From JANNOG01 sp964516515 (GTDB lineage: Bacteria > Actinomycetota > Actinomycetes > Actinomycetales > JBBAYJ01): a DNA stretch of 35,384 bases. Position numbers and translations under genes: made by a program. The notes under the pieces were generated by a model, which made no database searches, was not told the origin of the DNA, and saw nothing but the letters and a program-made list of their open reading frames with translations. Numbering within the stretch: the first letter of the stretch is position 1; the number at the start of each line of letters is the position of its first letter. Shown here one piece after another: positions 26,245-34,526 of the stretch. The stretch covers positions 1-35,384 of the forward strand of contig CAZEYA010000020.1 in the NCBI GenBank assembly GCA_964516515.1, read 5' to 3'.

Positions 26245-26943
26245 GTGAAGATGATCGGGTTGCTCGGCGGGATGAGCTGGGAGTCGTCGATCGAGTACGA
26301 GCGCATCATCAACTCCGAGGTCCGAGCGCGCCTCGGGGGCACACACTCCGCGGACCTGCTGGTTCGCTCCTACGATTTCGCCCGGATCGAGCAGCTGCAG
26401 GAACGCGGTTACTGGCAGGCGGCGGAAGATCTGCTGGCCGCGGACGCCCGCATGCTGGCCGACGCCGGAGCGGGCTGCATCGTCCTGTGCACCAACACGA
26501 TGCACCGCCTCGCCGGCGCCATCGAGAGGGTGGTGGACGTGCCACTGCTGCACATCGCCGACGCGACAGCCGACGCGGCACTGGCCGCCGGCGTGAGGAC
26601 CGTCGGCCTGTTGGGAACCCGGTACACCATGGAGCAGGACTTCTATCGGGGACGCCTGCAGGATCGCGGACTGAGCGTCGTCGTCCCTGAGGAGCCCGAC
26701 CGGACCACGGTTCACGACGTCATCTACGGCGAGCTGGTGCGCGGCGTCGTCGACCCGGCGTCCCGCTCTCGTTACGTCGACATCGTGCGCAGGCTGATCG
26801 AGCGGGGAGCGGACGGTGTCATCGCGGGGTGCACGGAGATCGAGTTGCTCATCGGCCCAGCGGATGTGACGGTGCCCTTCTTTCCGACCACCCGACTTCA
26901 CGCCCTGGCAGCGGTCGACTTTGCCCTACGACCCCAGTCGTGA
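26245..26943 (+). CDS. Aspartate/glutamate racemase family protein
   Basis: 232 residues from GTG 26245, with AAGAGG 8 nt upstream; ATG 26251 is an alternative. The sequence starts MIGLLGGMSWESSIEYERIIN, the usual start of aspartate-racemase-type proteins. The two catalytic cysteines are C82 in LCTNTMH and C196 in AGCTEIELLIGP. The enzyme would invert or isomerise an acidic amino acid without PLP, or act on a related compound such as a hydantoin or maleate-like substrate. It ends the operon with a formamidase-like hydrolase and an SDR. A link between amide hydrolysis and stereochemical inversion is plausible for nitrogen-compound use, but this is inference. Confidence 0.9.
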   Translation: MKMIGLLGGMSWESSIEYERIINSEVRARLGGTHSADLLVRSYDFARIEQLQERGYWQAAEDLLAADARMLADAGAGCIVLCTNTMHRLAGAIERVVDVPLLHIADATADAALAAGVRTVGLLGTRYTMEQDFYRGRLQDRGLSVVVPEEPDRTTVHDVIYGELVRGVVDPASRSRYVDIVRRLIERGADGVIAGCTEIELLIGPADVTVPFFPTTRLHALAAVDFALRPQS

Positions 26944-26950
26944 CGCCGCT

Positions 26951-27058
26951 TCAGCCGCCGGAATCTCGGTTGGCACGGCGGAGGATGACGATGGCGTCGG
27001 TCCGTTGCTGGACCGTGCGCCCGGCGAACCAGCCGGGGCGCGAGGCGAGCGCCCTCAT
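26951..27058 (-). CDS. Possible very small protein
   Basis: A 35-residue frame (MRALASRPGWFAGRTVQQRT, then DAIVILRRANRDSGG) from ATG 27058, with GGTGAG 4-9 nt upstream. It fills the 193 bp gap between the racemase-like and aldo/keto reductase genes on the opposite strand. Its composition is less arginine/proline-skewed than typical shadow frames here, but no family is recognised and it could be chance. The rest of the gap shows a TAGGGT -10-like hexamer (27125-27130) that ends 6 nt before the reductase ATG. Confidence 0.2.
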   Translation of the reverse strand: MRALASRPGWFAGRTVQQRTDAIVILRRANRDSGG

Positions 27059-27136
27059 GCTGCTCACCGGTTGCGGCCCGCCCGGTGTGCTGCTGGGCGG
27101 CAGCGGGCGCACAGCGCCGACGGATAGGGTCGGGCA

Positions 27137-28186
27137 ATGGAGTACCGCCAGCTGGGACATTCGGGCCTGCGGGTCTCGACGATGACATTGGGCACCATGA
27201 CCTTCGGCGGGCGCGGCGACTTCGCCAAGGTCGGCGCCCTGGGCGTACAGGACGCCCGGCGCCTCGTCGATGTCGCGCTGCAGGCTGGCGTCAACCTGGT
27301 CGACACCGCCGACGTCTACTCCGACGGCGCAAGCGAGGAGATCACCGGCGAAGTCCTCCGTGGCCGCCGCGACGACGTGCTGATCGCCACCAAGGCGCGC
27401 TTCCCCATGGGCGTGGGCGTCAACGATGCCGGCAACTCCCGGTTCCACATCATCTCTGCCGCCGAGGCAAGCCTGCGCAGGCTGCAGACCGACCGCATCG
27501 ACCTGTTCCAGATCCACGAGTGGGACGGCGTCACGCCGGTGGAGGAGACCGCCGAGGCCCTGGACACGCTGGTGCGGTCCGGCAAGGTCCGCTACGTCGG
27601 GGTCTCCAACTTCTCGGGGTGGCAGACGATGAAGTCGCTGGCCATCGCCGATTCCCGGGGCTACCAGCGGTACATCAGCACCCAGATCCACTACACGTTG
27701 CAGTGCCGCGACGCCGAGAGCGAACTGGTCCCGCTCAGCCTCGACCAAGGTCTGGGGATCATGGTCTGGAGCCCGCTGGCGGGCGGGCTGCTGACCGGCA
27801 AGTACCGCCGCGGCGAGCCGATGCCGGAGGGCTCACGACACCTCACCGACTGGAACGAGCCGCCGGTGTACGACGAGGGCATGCTCTACGACATCATCGA
27901 GACCCTGGTCGCGATCGGCGACCAGCGGGGAATCCCCACCGCTCAGGTCGGCCTTGCCTGGCTGCTCGGCCGCCCGGGTGTCTCCACCCTGGTGGTGGGC
28001 GCCCGTACCGAGGACCAGCTGCGCGCGAGTCTCGGCGCGGCCGACGTGGCGCTGACGGACGACGAGCGGGCACGGTTGGACGCCGTCAGCGCGGTCCCGC
28101 TGAGCTATCCCTATTGGCACCAGGCGGCCACCGCCGGTGACCGGCTCAGCACCGCCGACCTCGCCCTGCTCGGCCCGCACCTGTGA
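27137..28186 (+). CDS. Aldo/keto reductase
   Basis: 349 residues. The catalytic tetrad is D56 (NLVDTADVY), Y61, K86 (LIATKARF) and H127 (FQIHEWDG). The barrel ends with the NADPH-binding stretch LVVGARTEDQLRASLGA (about 289-305). The N-terminus MEYRQLGHSGLRVSTMTLG is the usual AKR start and DTADVYSDGASEEITGEVL is like the AKR11/12-type group. It should reduce an aldehyde or ketone with NADPH; substrate unknown. Its TGA overlaps the GTG of the following lipoprotein gene (GTGA), so it is translationally coupled to the LprG/P55-like pair, an unusual partner for that pair. Confidence 0.92.
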   Translation: MEYRQLGHSGLRVSTMTLGTMTFGGRGDFAKVGALGVQDARRLVDVALQAGVNLVDTADVYSDGASEEITGEVLRGRRDDVLIATKARFPMGVGVNDAGNSRFHIISAAEASLRRLQTDRIDLFQIHEWDGVTPVEETAEALDTLVRSGKVRYVGVSNFSGWQTMKSLAIADSRGYQRYISTQIHYTLQCRDAESELVPLSLDQGLGIMVWSPLAGGLLTGKYRRGEPMPEGSRHLTDWNEPPVYDEGMLYDIIETLVAIGDQRGIPTAQVGLAWLLGRPGVSTLVVGARTEDQLRASLGAADVALTDDERARLDAVSAVPLSYPYWHQAATAGDRLSTADLALLGPHL

Positions 28187-28887
28187 GCGCGCGCCGAGCC
28201 ACGTTCGTCGTGGCCGTCCTCGCCCTGGTGAGCGTTGCCGTGGTCGGGTGCACCGGCGAAGGCGACGAGGCCGCCGCGGATCCCGCCGCACTGCTCGCCG
28301 ACGCCAAGACCACCCTGGACGGCACGTCGTCGGTGCACTTCGTGCTGAGCAGCGCCGACGTCCCCGACGGGGTCACGGCGCTGGTCGGCGGCGAGGGGGA
28401 TGCCGCGCGACCGGACGGGTTCGTCGGCGACCTCGATGTGACGATCGGCGGCGTCGCGGCCACCGTCGCGGTGGTCTCGACCGGTGGGACGCTGTACGCG
28501 CAGCTGCCGTTCTCGACCGGCTTCACCGAGACCGACCCGTCGACGATCGGCATCAGCGACCCCGGCACGCTGCTGGCGGCCGACGGCGGGGTGACCGGCC
28601 TGCTCGCCGCAGCCACGGACCCGGGGCTCCTCGACGACATCCGGATCGGCGAGACCGTGGTGCGCCAGGTCGAGGCGACGCTGCCCGCCTCAGCGGTCGC
28701 CGACGTCCTGGCCTCGGCCGACGACGCGGGGACGTTCACCGCCGTCTTCGGTATCGACCCGGAGACCTCCCAGCTGCTGCGCGCGACGATCACGGGCCCG
28801 TTCCTGGCCGTGGACACCCCCAGCACCTACACCGTCGACCTCAGCGATTACGACGTACCGGTTGAGATCACAGCACCCACCGGCTGA
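28183..28887 (+). CDS. LppX/LprAFG-family lipoprotein (LprG-like)
   Basis: 234 residues from GTG 28183. The signal peptide ends in the lipobox VVGC, making C23 the lipidated residue, followed by an acidic linker GEGDEAAADP. The mature part has the LppX_LprAFG features: LLADAKTTLDGTSSVHFVLS, DLDVTIGGVAATVAVV, and a C-terminal DVPVEITAP. In mycobacteria LprG carries triacylglycerol or lipoglycans across the periplasm and works with the P55 transporter. Here the next gene is an MFS transporter of that type, so an LprG-P55-like module is well supported by order and family. It shares 4 nt with the upstream aldo/keto reductase gene. Confidence 0.88.
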   Translation: MSARRATFVVAVLALVSVAVVGCTGEGDEAAADPAALLADAKTTLDGTSSVHFVLSSADVPDGVTALVGGEGDAARPDGFVGDLDVTIGGVAATVAVVSTGGTLYAQLPFSTGFTETDPSTIGISDPGTLLAADGGVTGLLAAATDPGLLDDIRIGETVVRQVEATLPASAVADVLASADDAGTFTAVFGIDPETSQLLRATITGPFLAVDTPSTYTVDLSDYDVPVEITAPTG

Positions 28888-28921
28888 CCAGGCGCTGGCA
28901 GCTCGGCGCGACCGGGCGCCG

Positions 28922-30625
28922 ATGCGGGCGCGGGTCCAACTGGCCCTTGCCGCGGCGGCCGTCCTGCTGTCGGCCGCCGACACCTACGTCGTCATCCTCG
29001 CGCTGCCGGACATGATGGCCGGTGTCGGCCTGGGTCTGACCGAACTGCAGCGGGGCGCTCCCATCGTGACGAGCTTCCTGCTGGGCTACGTCGTGGTGCT
29101 CCCCCTGGCCGGGCGGGTGTCGGACATCGTGGGCCGGATCCCGGTGATCGTCGCGTGCCTGGGCCTCTTCGCGGTCGGGTCGCTGGTGACAGCCAGCGCG
29201 GGCGATCTGACCGTGGCGGTGATCGGTCGAGGGCTGCAGGGGCTGGGCGCGGGTGGCCTGGTGCCGCCCACGCTGGCGCTGGTCGCCGACACCTGGCCGG
29301 CGCGGCGCCGCGCTGTGCCTCTCGGGGTCGTGGGGGCGGCGCAGGAGGTCGGCAGCGTGGCCGGCCCGCTGCTGGGGGCGGTGATCCTGGTGCTCGCGGG
29401 GTGGCGGGCGATCTTCTGGGTCAACCTCGTGGCAGGCCTCGTACTGGCCGTGGCTTTGGCTGCGGGCACCGGCCGCCGAAACGTGCGGGCGCGGCATCTC
29501 CTCGCCTCGGCGCTGGCAGCGGTTGCCGCCGGCGCACTGGCACTGCTCCTGCGGCCGCCGCAGTGGCTGGCCACAGACGTCACGCTCGGTGAGATCCTGG
29601 TCCCGCTGGCGGGCGGCGCGTGGACCAGCCCGCTCGCGCTGCTGACCACCGGCCTGGCGGTGGCCGCGATCGCTCTTGGCCCTGCCCTGCCCGCGGTCCG
29701 GGCCCTGGCGGGCGTGGACCTGCTCGGCGCGCTGCTGCTGGGGCTGGCCTTGGCCGGCATCGTCCTGACCTTCGCCGGCGCCGAGGTCAGCCGCTCCCCC
29801 GTCGACGACCGGTGGCCCTTCCTGCTGGGCGGGTCGGCGCTCGCGGTGATCGGCTTCTGGGGGCGCCAGGCAAGGGCCGACCGGCCGCTGATCCAGCCGC
29901 GGACGCTGCGCGCGCCGGGTGCGTGGGGCGCCCTGCTGGTCAACCTGCTGGTCGGTGCGGCGCTGGTCGCCGTGCTGGTCAACGTGCCGATCTTCGCCCG
30001 CGTCACCCGGTACCCCGACTCGCAGATCGCCGCCGCGCTGGTCCTCGTGCAGTTTCTCGTGGCGCTGCCGCTCGGCGCGCTGGCGGGCGGCTGGCTGGCC
30101 CATCGCGGCCCGCCACGGCTGGTCGCCGCGGCCGGCATGGCGCTGGCGGCTGCGGCCCTGACCGTGATGGCGATGTGGGACGAGCGAGCGCTGTGGGGCG
30201 CGGCCAGCACGGTGACGCTGGTCGTCGCGGGGCTGGGTTTCGGTCTGGCCATCGCGCCGGTCAACGCCGTGCTGCTGTCCGCGACACCGGCCGCGGTGCA
30301 CGGCCTGGCCAGCGCGCTGGCCGTGCTGACTCGCACGATGGGGATGCTGGTGGGGCTGTCGGCGTTGACCGCGATCGGGCTGCGAGTCTTCTACCAGCGC
30401 CAGGAGCGGATCGGTTCGCCGCTGACGCTGTGCCCGGACTCGCCGACGAACTGCCCTGCATACGCCGCCGCCACACAGGCGTCCCTGCTGGCCGAGCAGC
30501 AGGTGATCTTCCTGGGTGCGGCGCTGTGTGCCGGGCTCGCGGCGCTGGCGGCTGGGGTGTTGCTGCGACGGACCACAGCTGTGACGCGATTCTCAGGCGG
30601 TGACGATCGTGCCGAGGCCCGGTAG
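28922..30625 (+). CDS. MFS transporter, P55-like
   Basis: 567 residues from ATG 28922; a TTG at 28862, inside the lipoprotein gene, would add 20 hydrophilic residues. About fourteen membrane helices (DHA2-type). The first helix has SAADTYVVILALPDMM, close to the corresponding LDTYVVVTIM region I recall in mycobacterial P55, and motif A is GRVSDIVGR (64-72). LGVVGAAQEVGSVAGPLLGA provides motif C. It follows an LprG-like lipoprotein gene at 34 bp, the same order as lprG-p55 in mycobacteria, where the pair exports lipid and gives drug tolerance. The last 33 nt overlap the end of the convergent S8 protease gene. Confidence 0.9.
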   Translation: MRARVQLALAAAAVLLSAADTYVVILALPDMMAGVGLGLTELQRGAPIVTSFLLGYVVVLPLAGRVSDIVGRIPVIVACLGLFAVGSLVTASAGDLTVAVIGRGLQGLGAGGLVPPTLALVADTWPARRRAVPLGVVGAAQEVGSVAGPLLGAVILVLAGWRAIFWVNLVAGLVLAVALAAGTGRRNVRARHLLASALAAVAAGALALLLRPPQWLATDVTLGEILVPLAGGAWTSPLALLTTGLAVAAIALGPALPAVRALAGVDLLGALLLGLALAGIVLTFAGAEVSRSPVDDRWPFLLGGSALAVIGFWGRQARADRPLIQPRTLRAPGAWGALLVNLLVGAALVAVLVNVPIFARVTRYPDSQIAAALVLVQFLVALPLGALAGGWLAHRGPPRLVAAAGMALAAAALTVMAMWDERALWGAASTVTLVVAGLGFGLAIAPVNAVLLSATPAAVHGLASALAVLTRTMGMLVGLSALTAIGLRVFYQRQERIGSPLTLCPDSPTNCPAYAAATQASLLAEQQVIFLGAALCAGLAALAAGVLLRRTTAVTRFSGGDDRAEAR

Positions 30626-31909
30626 CCGCGCCAGCCCGGGGGCGTCGATCACCTGACGCACCGCCTGCTTGGGTAGCAGCTGGTGCTCATGCATCACCTT
30701 CGCCAGCTTGCCGGCGACCAGTGGGGCGGCGAAGGAGGTGCCGCTCCAGGTGGCGGCGCCGGCGAAGCGGTCCGAATCGGGGCTACCCATGGTGGCGCCG
30801 TCCCAGCCGTCGAAGAACGTGCTGACCACGTCGACCCCCGCGGCGCAGGCCCTCACCCACGGACCGAAGTTGGTGAAGGGGGCGGGTCCGGCGGGGCCAA
30901 GTGCCGCCACGCTGATCACCCCCGGCAGGACGGCGGGGAACGGTGCCCGGCAGGTGGCGTCGTTGCCGGCCGAGGCGACGATCACCGCGCCACGGTCGAC
31001 GGCGGGGCCCGCCACGACGCCCGACGCGGGGGAAGCCGTGAGCTGCAGCCTACGGATCGCGGCGGCGAGCAGCCCCATGTGCCGTAGCGCGTAGCCGCCG
31101 AAGGACAGGTTGACGATGTCGACCTGGCCGATCAGCGACGTGAGAGCGCTCGCCACCTCCCACTCGTCGCCGTCGCCGGCGTTGCTGAGGACGTCGACGA
31201 TGCTCAGTGAGCAGCCAGGATGCACCTGCGCGACCCGCCCGGCGACGAAGAGCCCGTGGCCTGCCACCCGGTCCAGGTAGCCGTCACCGTCGGAGTCGGG
31301 CCGCCCGTCGCGCAGCGGACGCTGGGTGTTGCCCAGCAGGTCGACCTCGTGCAGCAGCCACGGGGTGATGCGGGCGGTCAGGGCCGGCCCGGCGACGTCG
31401 AGGACGGCGACTGACGGGGTGCCCTTGGGGTTGGGCCGAAGCGTCCCCGGTGCCGGCGACGGGGTGGGTGCCGCCAGGCTGCGCTGATTACCCGAGAACG
31501 GATTACCCGAGAACGGGTTGCCCGAGAACGGATTACCGGAAAACGGATTACCGGAAAACGGATTACCTGAGAACGGATTACCGGAAAACGGATTGCCGCC
31601 CCAGCCGACTGCGGGATGCCCGCAGCAGCAGTCGGCGAACAGCACGTGATTCGGCTGCGCATCGATCCCGCGCGCGCTCAGCTCCTCGACGACGAGTTCG
31701 ACGTCGAGGTCGACGAGGAACCGCCGATAGCCGGCCACCGATTCACCCGCCGGCTCAGCGCCGCCCTCGAACTCGCGCAGCACCCGCAACACCTGATCGC
31801 TGCCGTCCTCTCCGCCGCTCGCGGCCACGAGGATCTCACCCGGCCGATAGGCATACCGGGCGCCGTCGGCGTACGCGATCTCAGCCTGATACTCCTTCGG
31901 ATCCGGCAT
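30593..31909 (-). CDS. S8 (subtilisin-like) serine protease with NPFSG repeats
   Basis: 438 residues with no signal peptide. The catalytic set is complete: D171 in VAVLDVAG, H218 in GHGLFVAG, N316 in ASAGND and S392 in SGTSFAAP. Residues 1-100 form an uncharacterised N-terminal domain ending with DCCCGHP. Seven perfect NPFSG units (106-140) and a Pro-rich linker follow. A DSDGDGYLD calcium-loop-like motif (205-213) sits just before the catalytic His. The lack of an export signal suggests a cytosolic protease or a non-classical route. Its ATG lies 29 nt inside the end of the cyclase-STAND gene, so it is the probable effector of that operon. Its 3' end overlaps the convergent MFS gene by 33 nt. 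Confidence 0.92.
   Translation of the reverse strand: MPDPKEYQAEIAYADGARYAYRPGEILVAASGGEDGSDQVLRVLREFEGGAEPAGESVAGYRRFLVDLDVELVVEELSARGIDAQPNHVLFADCCCGHPAVGWGGNPFSGNPFSGNPFSGNPFSGNPFSGNPFSGNPFSGNQRSLAAPTPSPAPGTLRPNPKGTPSVAVLDVAGPALTARITPWLLHEVDLLGNTQRPLRDGRPDSDGDGYLDRVAGHGLFVAGRVAQVHPGCSLSIVDVLSNAGDGDEWEVASALTSLIGQVDIVNLSFGGYALRHMGLLAAAIRRLQLTASPASGVVAGPAVDRGAVIVASAGNDATCRAPFPAVLPGVISVAALGPAGPAPFTNFGPWVRACAAGVDVVSTFFDGWDGATMGSPDSDRFAGAATWSGTSFAAPLVAGKLAKVMHEHQLLPKQAVRQVIDAPGLARLPGLGTIVTA
31486..31590. repeat. 15 bp coding minisatellite, seven units
   Basis: Seven contiguous 15 bp units. Units 1 and 2 are identical (GATTACCCGAGAACG), units 4, 5 and 7 are identical (GATTACCGGAAAACG), and units 3 and 6 are variants; a partial eighth (GATTGCC) follows. 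On minus they encode NPFSG seven times in the S8 protease. All differences are synonymous, so the peptide is held constant while the DNA varies. Confidence 0.92.
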
Positions 31910-34526
31910 GTGGGCCTCCTTCGGTCACCGTCAAGACCCCCTCAGCCAACCGCATCGCCGCCTCGATCTCCAAAGCGCGCCCCGCAGCCTGGGCATCGCG
32001 GAAACCCACCTCACCGAGGCGCTGTCTGGCCTCGTCGAGGAAGACACGGGTGACCCCGACGTCGGTGTCGTACAGCGCGATCCCACTCTCCGTCAGCAGG
32101 TCCTGCGCCTTGGCGGCCAATCGGGTCGCGGTCGCCCAATCCTGCTCGTCCTCGACCACGGCGTGGGCCGCGATCCGGGCCGTGGCCAGCAGCGCATAAC
32201 CGAGCATCCCGCTCTGCCCCAGCGCCAACGCCAACGTCATGGCGATGCGTTGATGCCGCGCCGCGGCACGGAGGTCGCCGAGCCGCAGCCATATCTCGGC
32301 CGCGTTGCTCTGGGCGTGAGCCAGCAGGACCTCGTCGCCGAGCTCCGTGGCCGCGGCCAGTTCGTGGCTGAAGGCTTCCGCGGCCGTCTCGTACCGCCCT
32401 TGCGTAGCCAGCGCGATACCCAGCAGATTGTTCATCCGGGCCCGGCCCCGCGGTGACAGCCGGCCGGCCAGCGCCGCGCGAGCGATCGTCACCGCCGCAG
32501 CGGGTTCACCGCGCAGCAGGGCCACCTCCCCCATCGCCTTGGCCACACCCACCTCGTCGAACCCGGGATCCCCGGTCTCGGCCCGCAACCGGTGCGCCGC
32601 CGTCGCGTACGCATCCGCAGCCGCCGTGTCACCGACTCGGGCATGCAAGTCGCTGAGCGCGGTCAGCAGGCCCACCCGGGCCGGCGTTGCAGCCGGCAGC
32701 GCCGACACCCATCCGGTGACCTCGTCGATTCCATTGCGGAAGGTCTGGACCGCGTCGTGATACCGCGCGATCGTCACGGCCAACTCCTGGGCGGCGGCCT
32801 GGTCGGTGTCGGCGACGACGGCGATGATGTGCCGCAGGTTGGGCAGTTCGAGTCCGACGGCGGCAACCCACGGTCGCGCGGTGCCTCGAACCGGCCCCAG
32901 CCGGTCGAGATAGAACCTGGCGAGTCGGGCGGCGCAGCTGCCGGTCTCGGCCCGCGCCGACAATTGCTGCGCGGCGTACGCCCGAACGGTCTCGAGCAAG
33001 CGGTAGCGGGTGCCGCCAGCCGCCGGATCAGCGATCACCAGCGATTTCTCGACCAGTGACCAGACGAGTTCGGGAACGGCGTCCGACTCGATCACCGGGT
33101 CGGCCACCAGCAGCTCCTGCGCCACCGCGGCGGTGGCAGATGCCAACGAGAAGCCCGCCGCGAACAGCGAGAGCCGGCTCAGCGCCGTCGCCTCCTCCGG
33201 CGCCAGCAGCTCGAAACTCCAATCCAGCAATGACTCGATCGCCTGGTGCCGCGCCGGGCGCGAACCACCCCGTTCTCGTAGTAATCGAAACCTGTTGTTG
33301 AGCCCGGCCAGGATCTCCGTGACGTGCAGCACAGTGGTCTTGGCCGCCGCGATCTCCAGCGCCAGCGGCAGGCCGTCCAGCCGCTGGCAGATCGCGACCA
33401 CCGTCGCCGAGGTGCTCTCGTCGTCCGCGACCGAGCGGACGGCGCTGGCGCGCTGCATGAACAGTTCCACGGCCGCGGAGCCCGCGCCGGCGGCGGTCGC
33501 CAGCGGGGGCAGCCGACGGACCACCTCGCCCGCCACTCCCAGCGGCTCGGTGCTGGTGATGAGCAATCGGATGCCGGGGCAGGCGGCCAGCAGCGAGGAC
33601 ACGACCCCGCGGCCGGTGGCGACATGGCGTTCGCAGCCGTCGAGGATCACCAGCGCCCGCGACCGTGCCAGCTCGGCCAGCAGGTCTTCCCATGAGCCGC
33701 CGACCGGTTCCAGGCTGACGCCGAGGCCGGCGGCGATGGCCGAACGCAGACCGGCGGCGTCGCGCTGCGGCGCGCACTCCACCAGCCACACGCCGTCCTC
33801 GACCCGGTCGGAGCGACGGATGCCCGCCTCGGTGGCCAATCGGGTCTTGCCGACACCCCCGAAGCCCACCAGCGTCACCAGTCGATGCTCGTCCAGGGCA
33901 GCTTCCAGCCCGGCGAGGTCCGCCTCCCGGTTGACCAACGGCTCCACCGGCGCCATCAGGTTGTGCCGGTCCGCGGGTAGCGCCCGCAGCGCCGGGAAGG
34001 TCTCCGGCGGGCCGGGCGCGGCCAGTTGGTACAGCGAGACGGGCCGGTCGAAGTCACGGACCTGGTAGCGGCCGAGCGGGCTCAGCAGCTTGCTGCGAGA
34101 GCGGTCAAGGGTGGCTACGGCCTGCTCGGAGACGACCACCTGGCCGCCGTGGGCCAGGTTCGCGACCCGCGCCGCCTGGTGAACGGCCATGGCGACGTAG
34201 CGGCCGCGCAGCGGGGCGGCGAGGCCCGAGTGCACCCCCATCCTCACCCGGACCGCCACCTGCTGCGGCCACGGCTGCGACCGCAACGCCGCCTGGGCAC
34301 GCGCACAGGCGTCCACCGCGTCCGACGTCCGGCCGAAGACCGCGAAGCAGCTGTCGCCCTGGTTGTCCACTTCGTGACCACCATGGCGCTGCCAGGTGGA
34401 GCGAAGCAGGTCACGATGCCGCTCGAGCACGTCGCCGTACTGCTCCCCGAGCTGGCGCAGCAGCCGCGTGGAGTGCTCGATGTCGGTGAGCACGAAGGCG
34501 ACCGTGCCCGACGGGAGATCGGTCAT
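31881..34526 (-). CDS. Class III nucleotidyl cyclase domain fused to STAND (NB-ARC) ATPase and TPR-like repeats
   Basis: 881 residues. Residues 5-170 are a class III adenylate/guanylate cyclase domain: FVLTDIEHST with metal-binding D15, HEVDNQGDSCFAVF with D58, and MGVHSG then AVHQAARVANLAHGGQVVVS with R120. D54 stands where many active cyclases have the base-selecting Lys, and H116 where Asn is usual. Residues 215-400 are a STAND NTPase: P-loop GFGGVGKT (221-228), Walker B LVILDGCE (D296), LLITSTEP (322-329) and GLPLAL (385-390). The rest is winged-helix-like then helical TPR-type repeats to the end. No DNA-binding domain is seen. Such proteins sense a ligand through the repeats and switch by ATP binding. 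The ATG overlaps the Crp/Fnr stop (ATGA). Confidence 0.9.
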   Translation of the reverse strand: MTDLPSGTVAFVLTDIEHSTRLLRQLGEQYGDVLERHRDLLRSTWQRHGGHEVDNQGDSCFAVFGRTSDAVDACARAQAALRSQPWPQQVAVRVRMGVHSGLAAPLRGRYVAMAVHQAARVANLAHGGQVVVSEQAVATLDRSRSKLLSPLGRYQVRDFDRPVSLYQLAAPGPPETFPALRALPADRHNLMAPVEPLVNREADLAGLEAALDEHRLVTLVGFGGVGKTRLATEAGIRRSDRVEDGVWLVECAPQRDAAGLRSAIAAGLGVSLEPVGGSWEDLLAELARSRALVILDGCERHVATGRGVVSSLLAACPGIRLLITSTEPLGVAGEVVRRLPPLATAAGAGSAAVELFMQRASAVRSVADDESTSATVVAICQRLDGLPLALEIAAAKTTVLHVTEILAGLNNRFRLLRERGGSRPARHQAIESLLDWSFELLAPEEATALSRLSLFAAGFSLASATAAVAQELLVADPVIESDAVPELVWSLVEKSLVIADPAAGGTRYRLLETVRAYAAQQLSARAETGSCAARLARFYLDRLGPVRGTARPWVAAVGLELPNLRHIIAVVADTDQAAAQELAVTIARYHDAVQTFRNGIDEVTGWVSALPAATPARVGLLTALSDLHARVGDTAAADAYATAAHRLRAETGDPGFDEVGVAKAMGEVALLRGEPAAAVTIARAALAGRLSPRGRARMNNLLGIALATQGRYETAAEAFSHELAAATELGDEVLLAHAQSNAAEIWLRLGDLRAAARHQRIAMTLALALGQSGMLGYALLATARIAAHAVVEDEQDWATATRLAAKAQDLLTESGIALYDTDVGVTRVFLDEARQRLGEVGFRDAQAAGRALEIEAAMRLAEGVLTVTEGGPHAGSEGVSG

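Noticed and set aside
28868..30301. Minus-strand open frame of 477 codons opposite the MFS gene
   Set aside because: Shadow of a strongly supported transporter; Gln/Arg/His-rich without motifs.
31486..31598. CRISPR array
   Set aside because: Units are 15 bp, contiguous, without spacers, and encode a pentapeptide repeat in frame.
31881..34526. LuxR-type transcription regulator
   Set aside because: The cyclase-NB-ARC-TPR architecture resembles large LuxR/AfsR proteins, but no helix-turn-helix is visible at either end.
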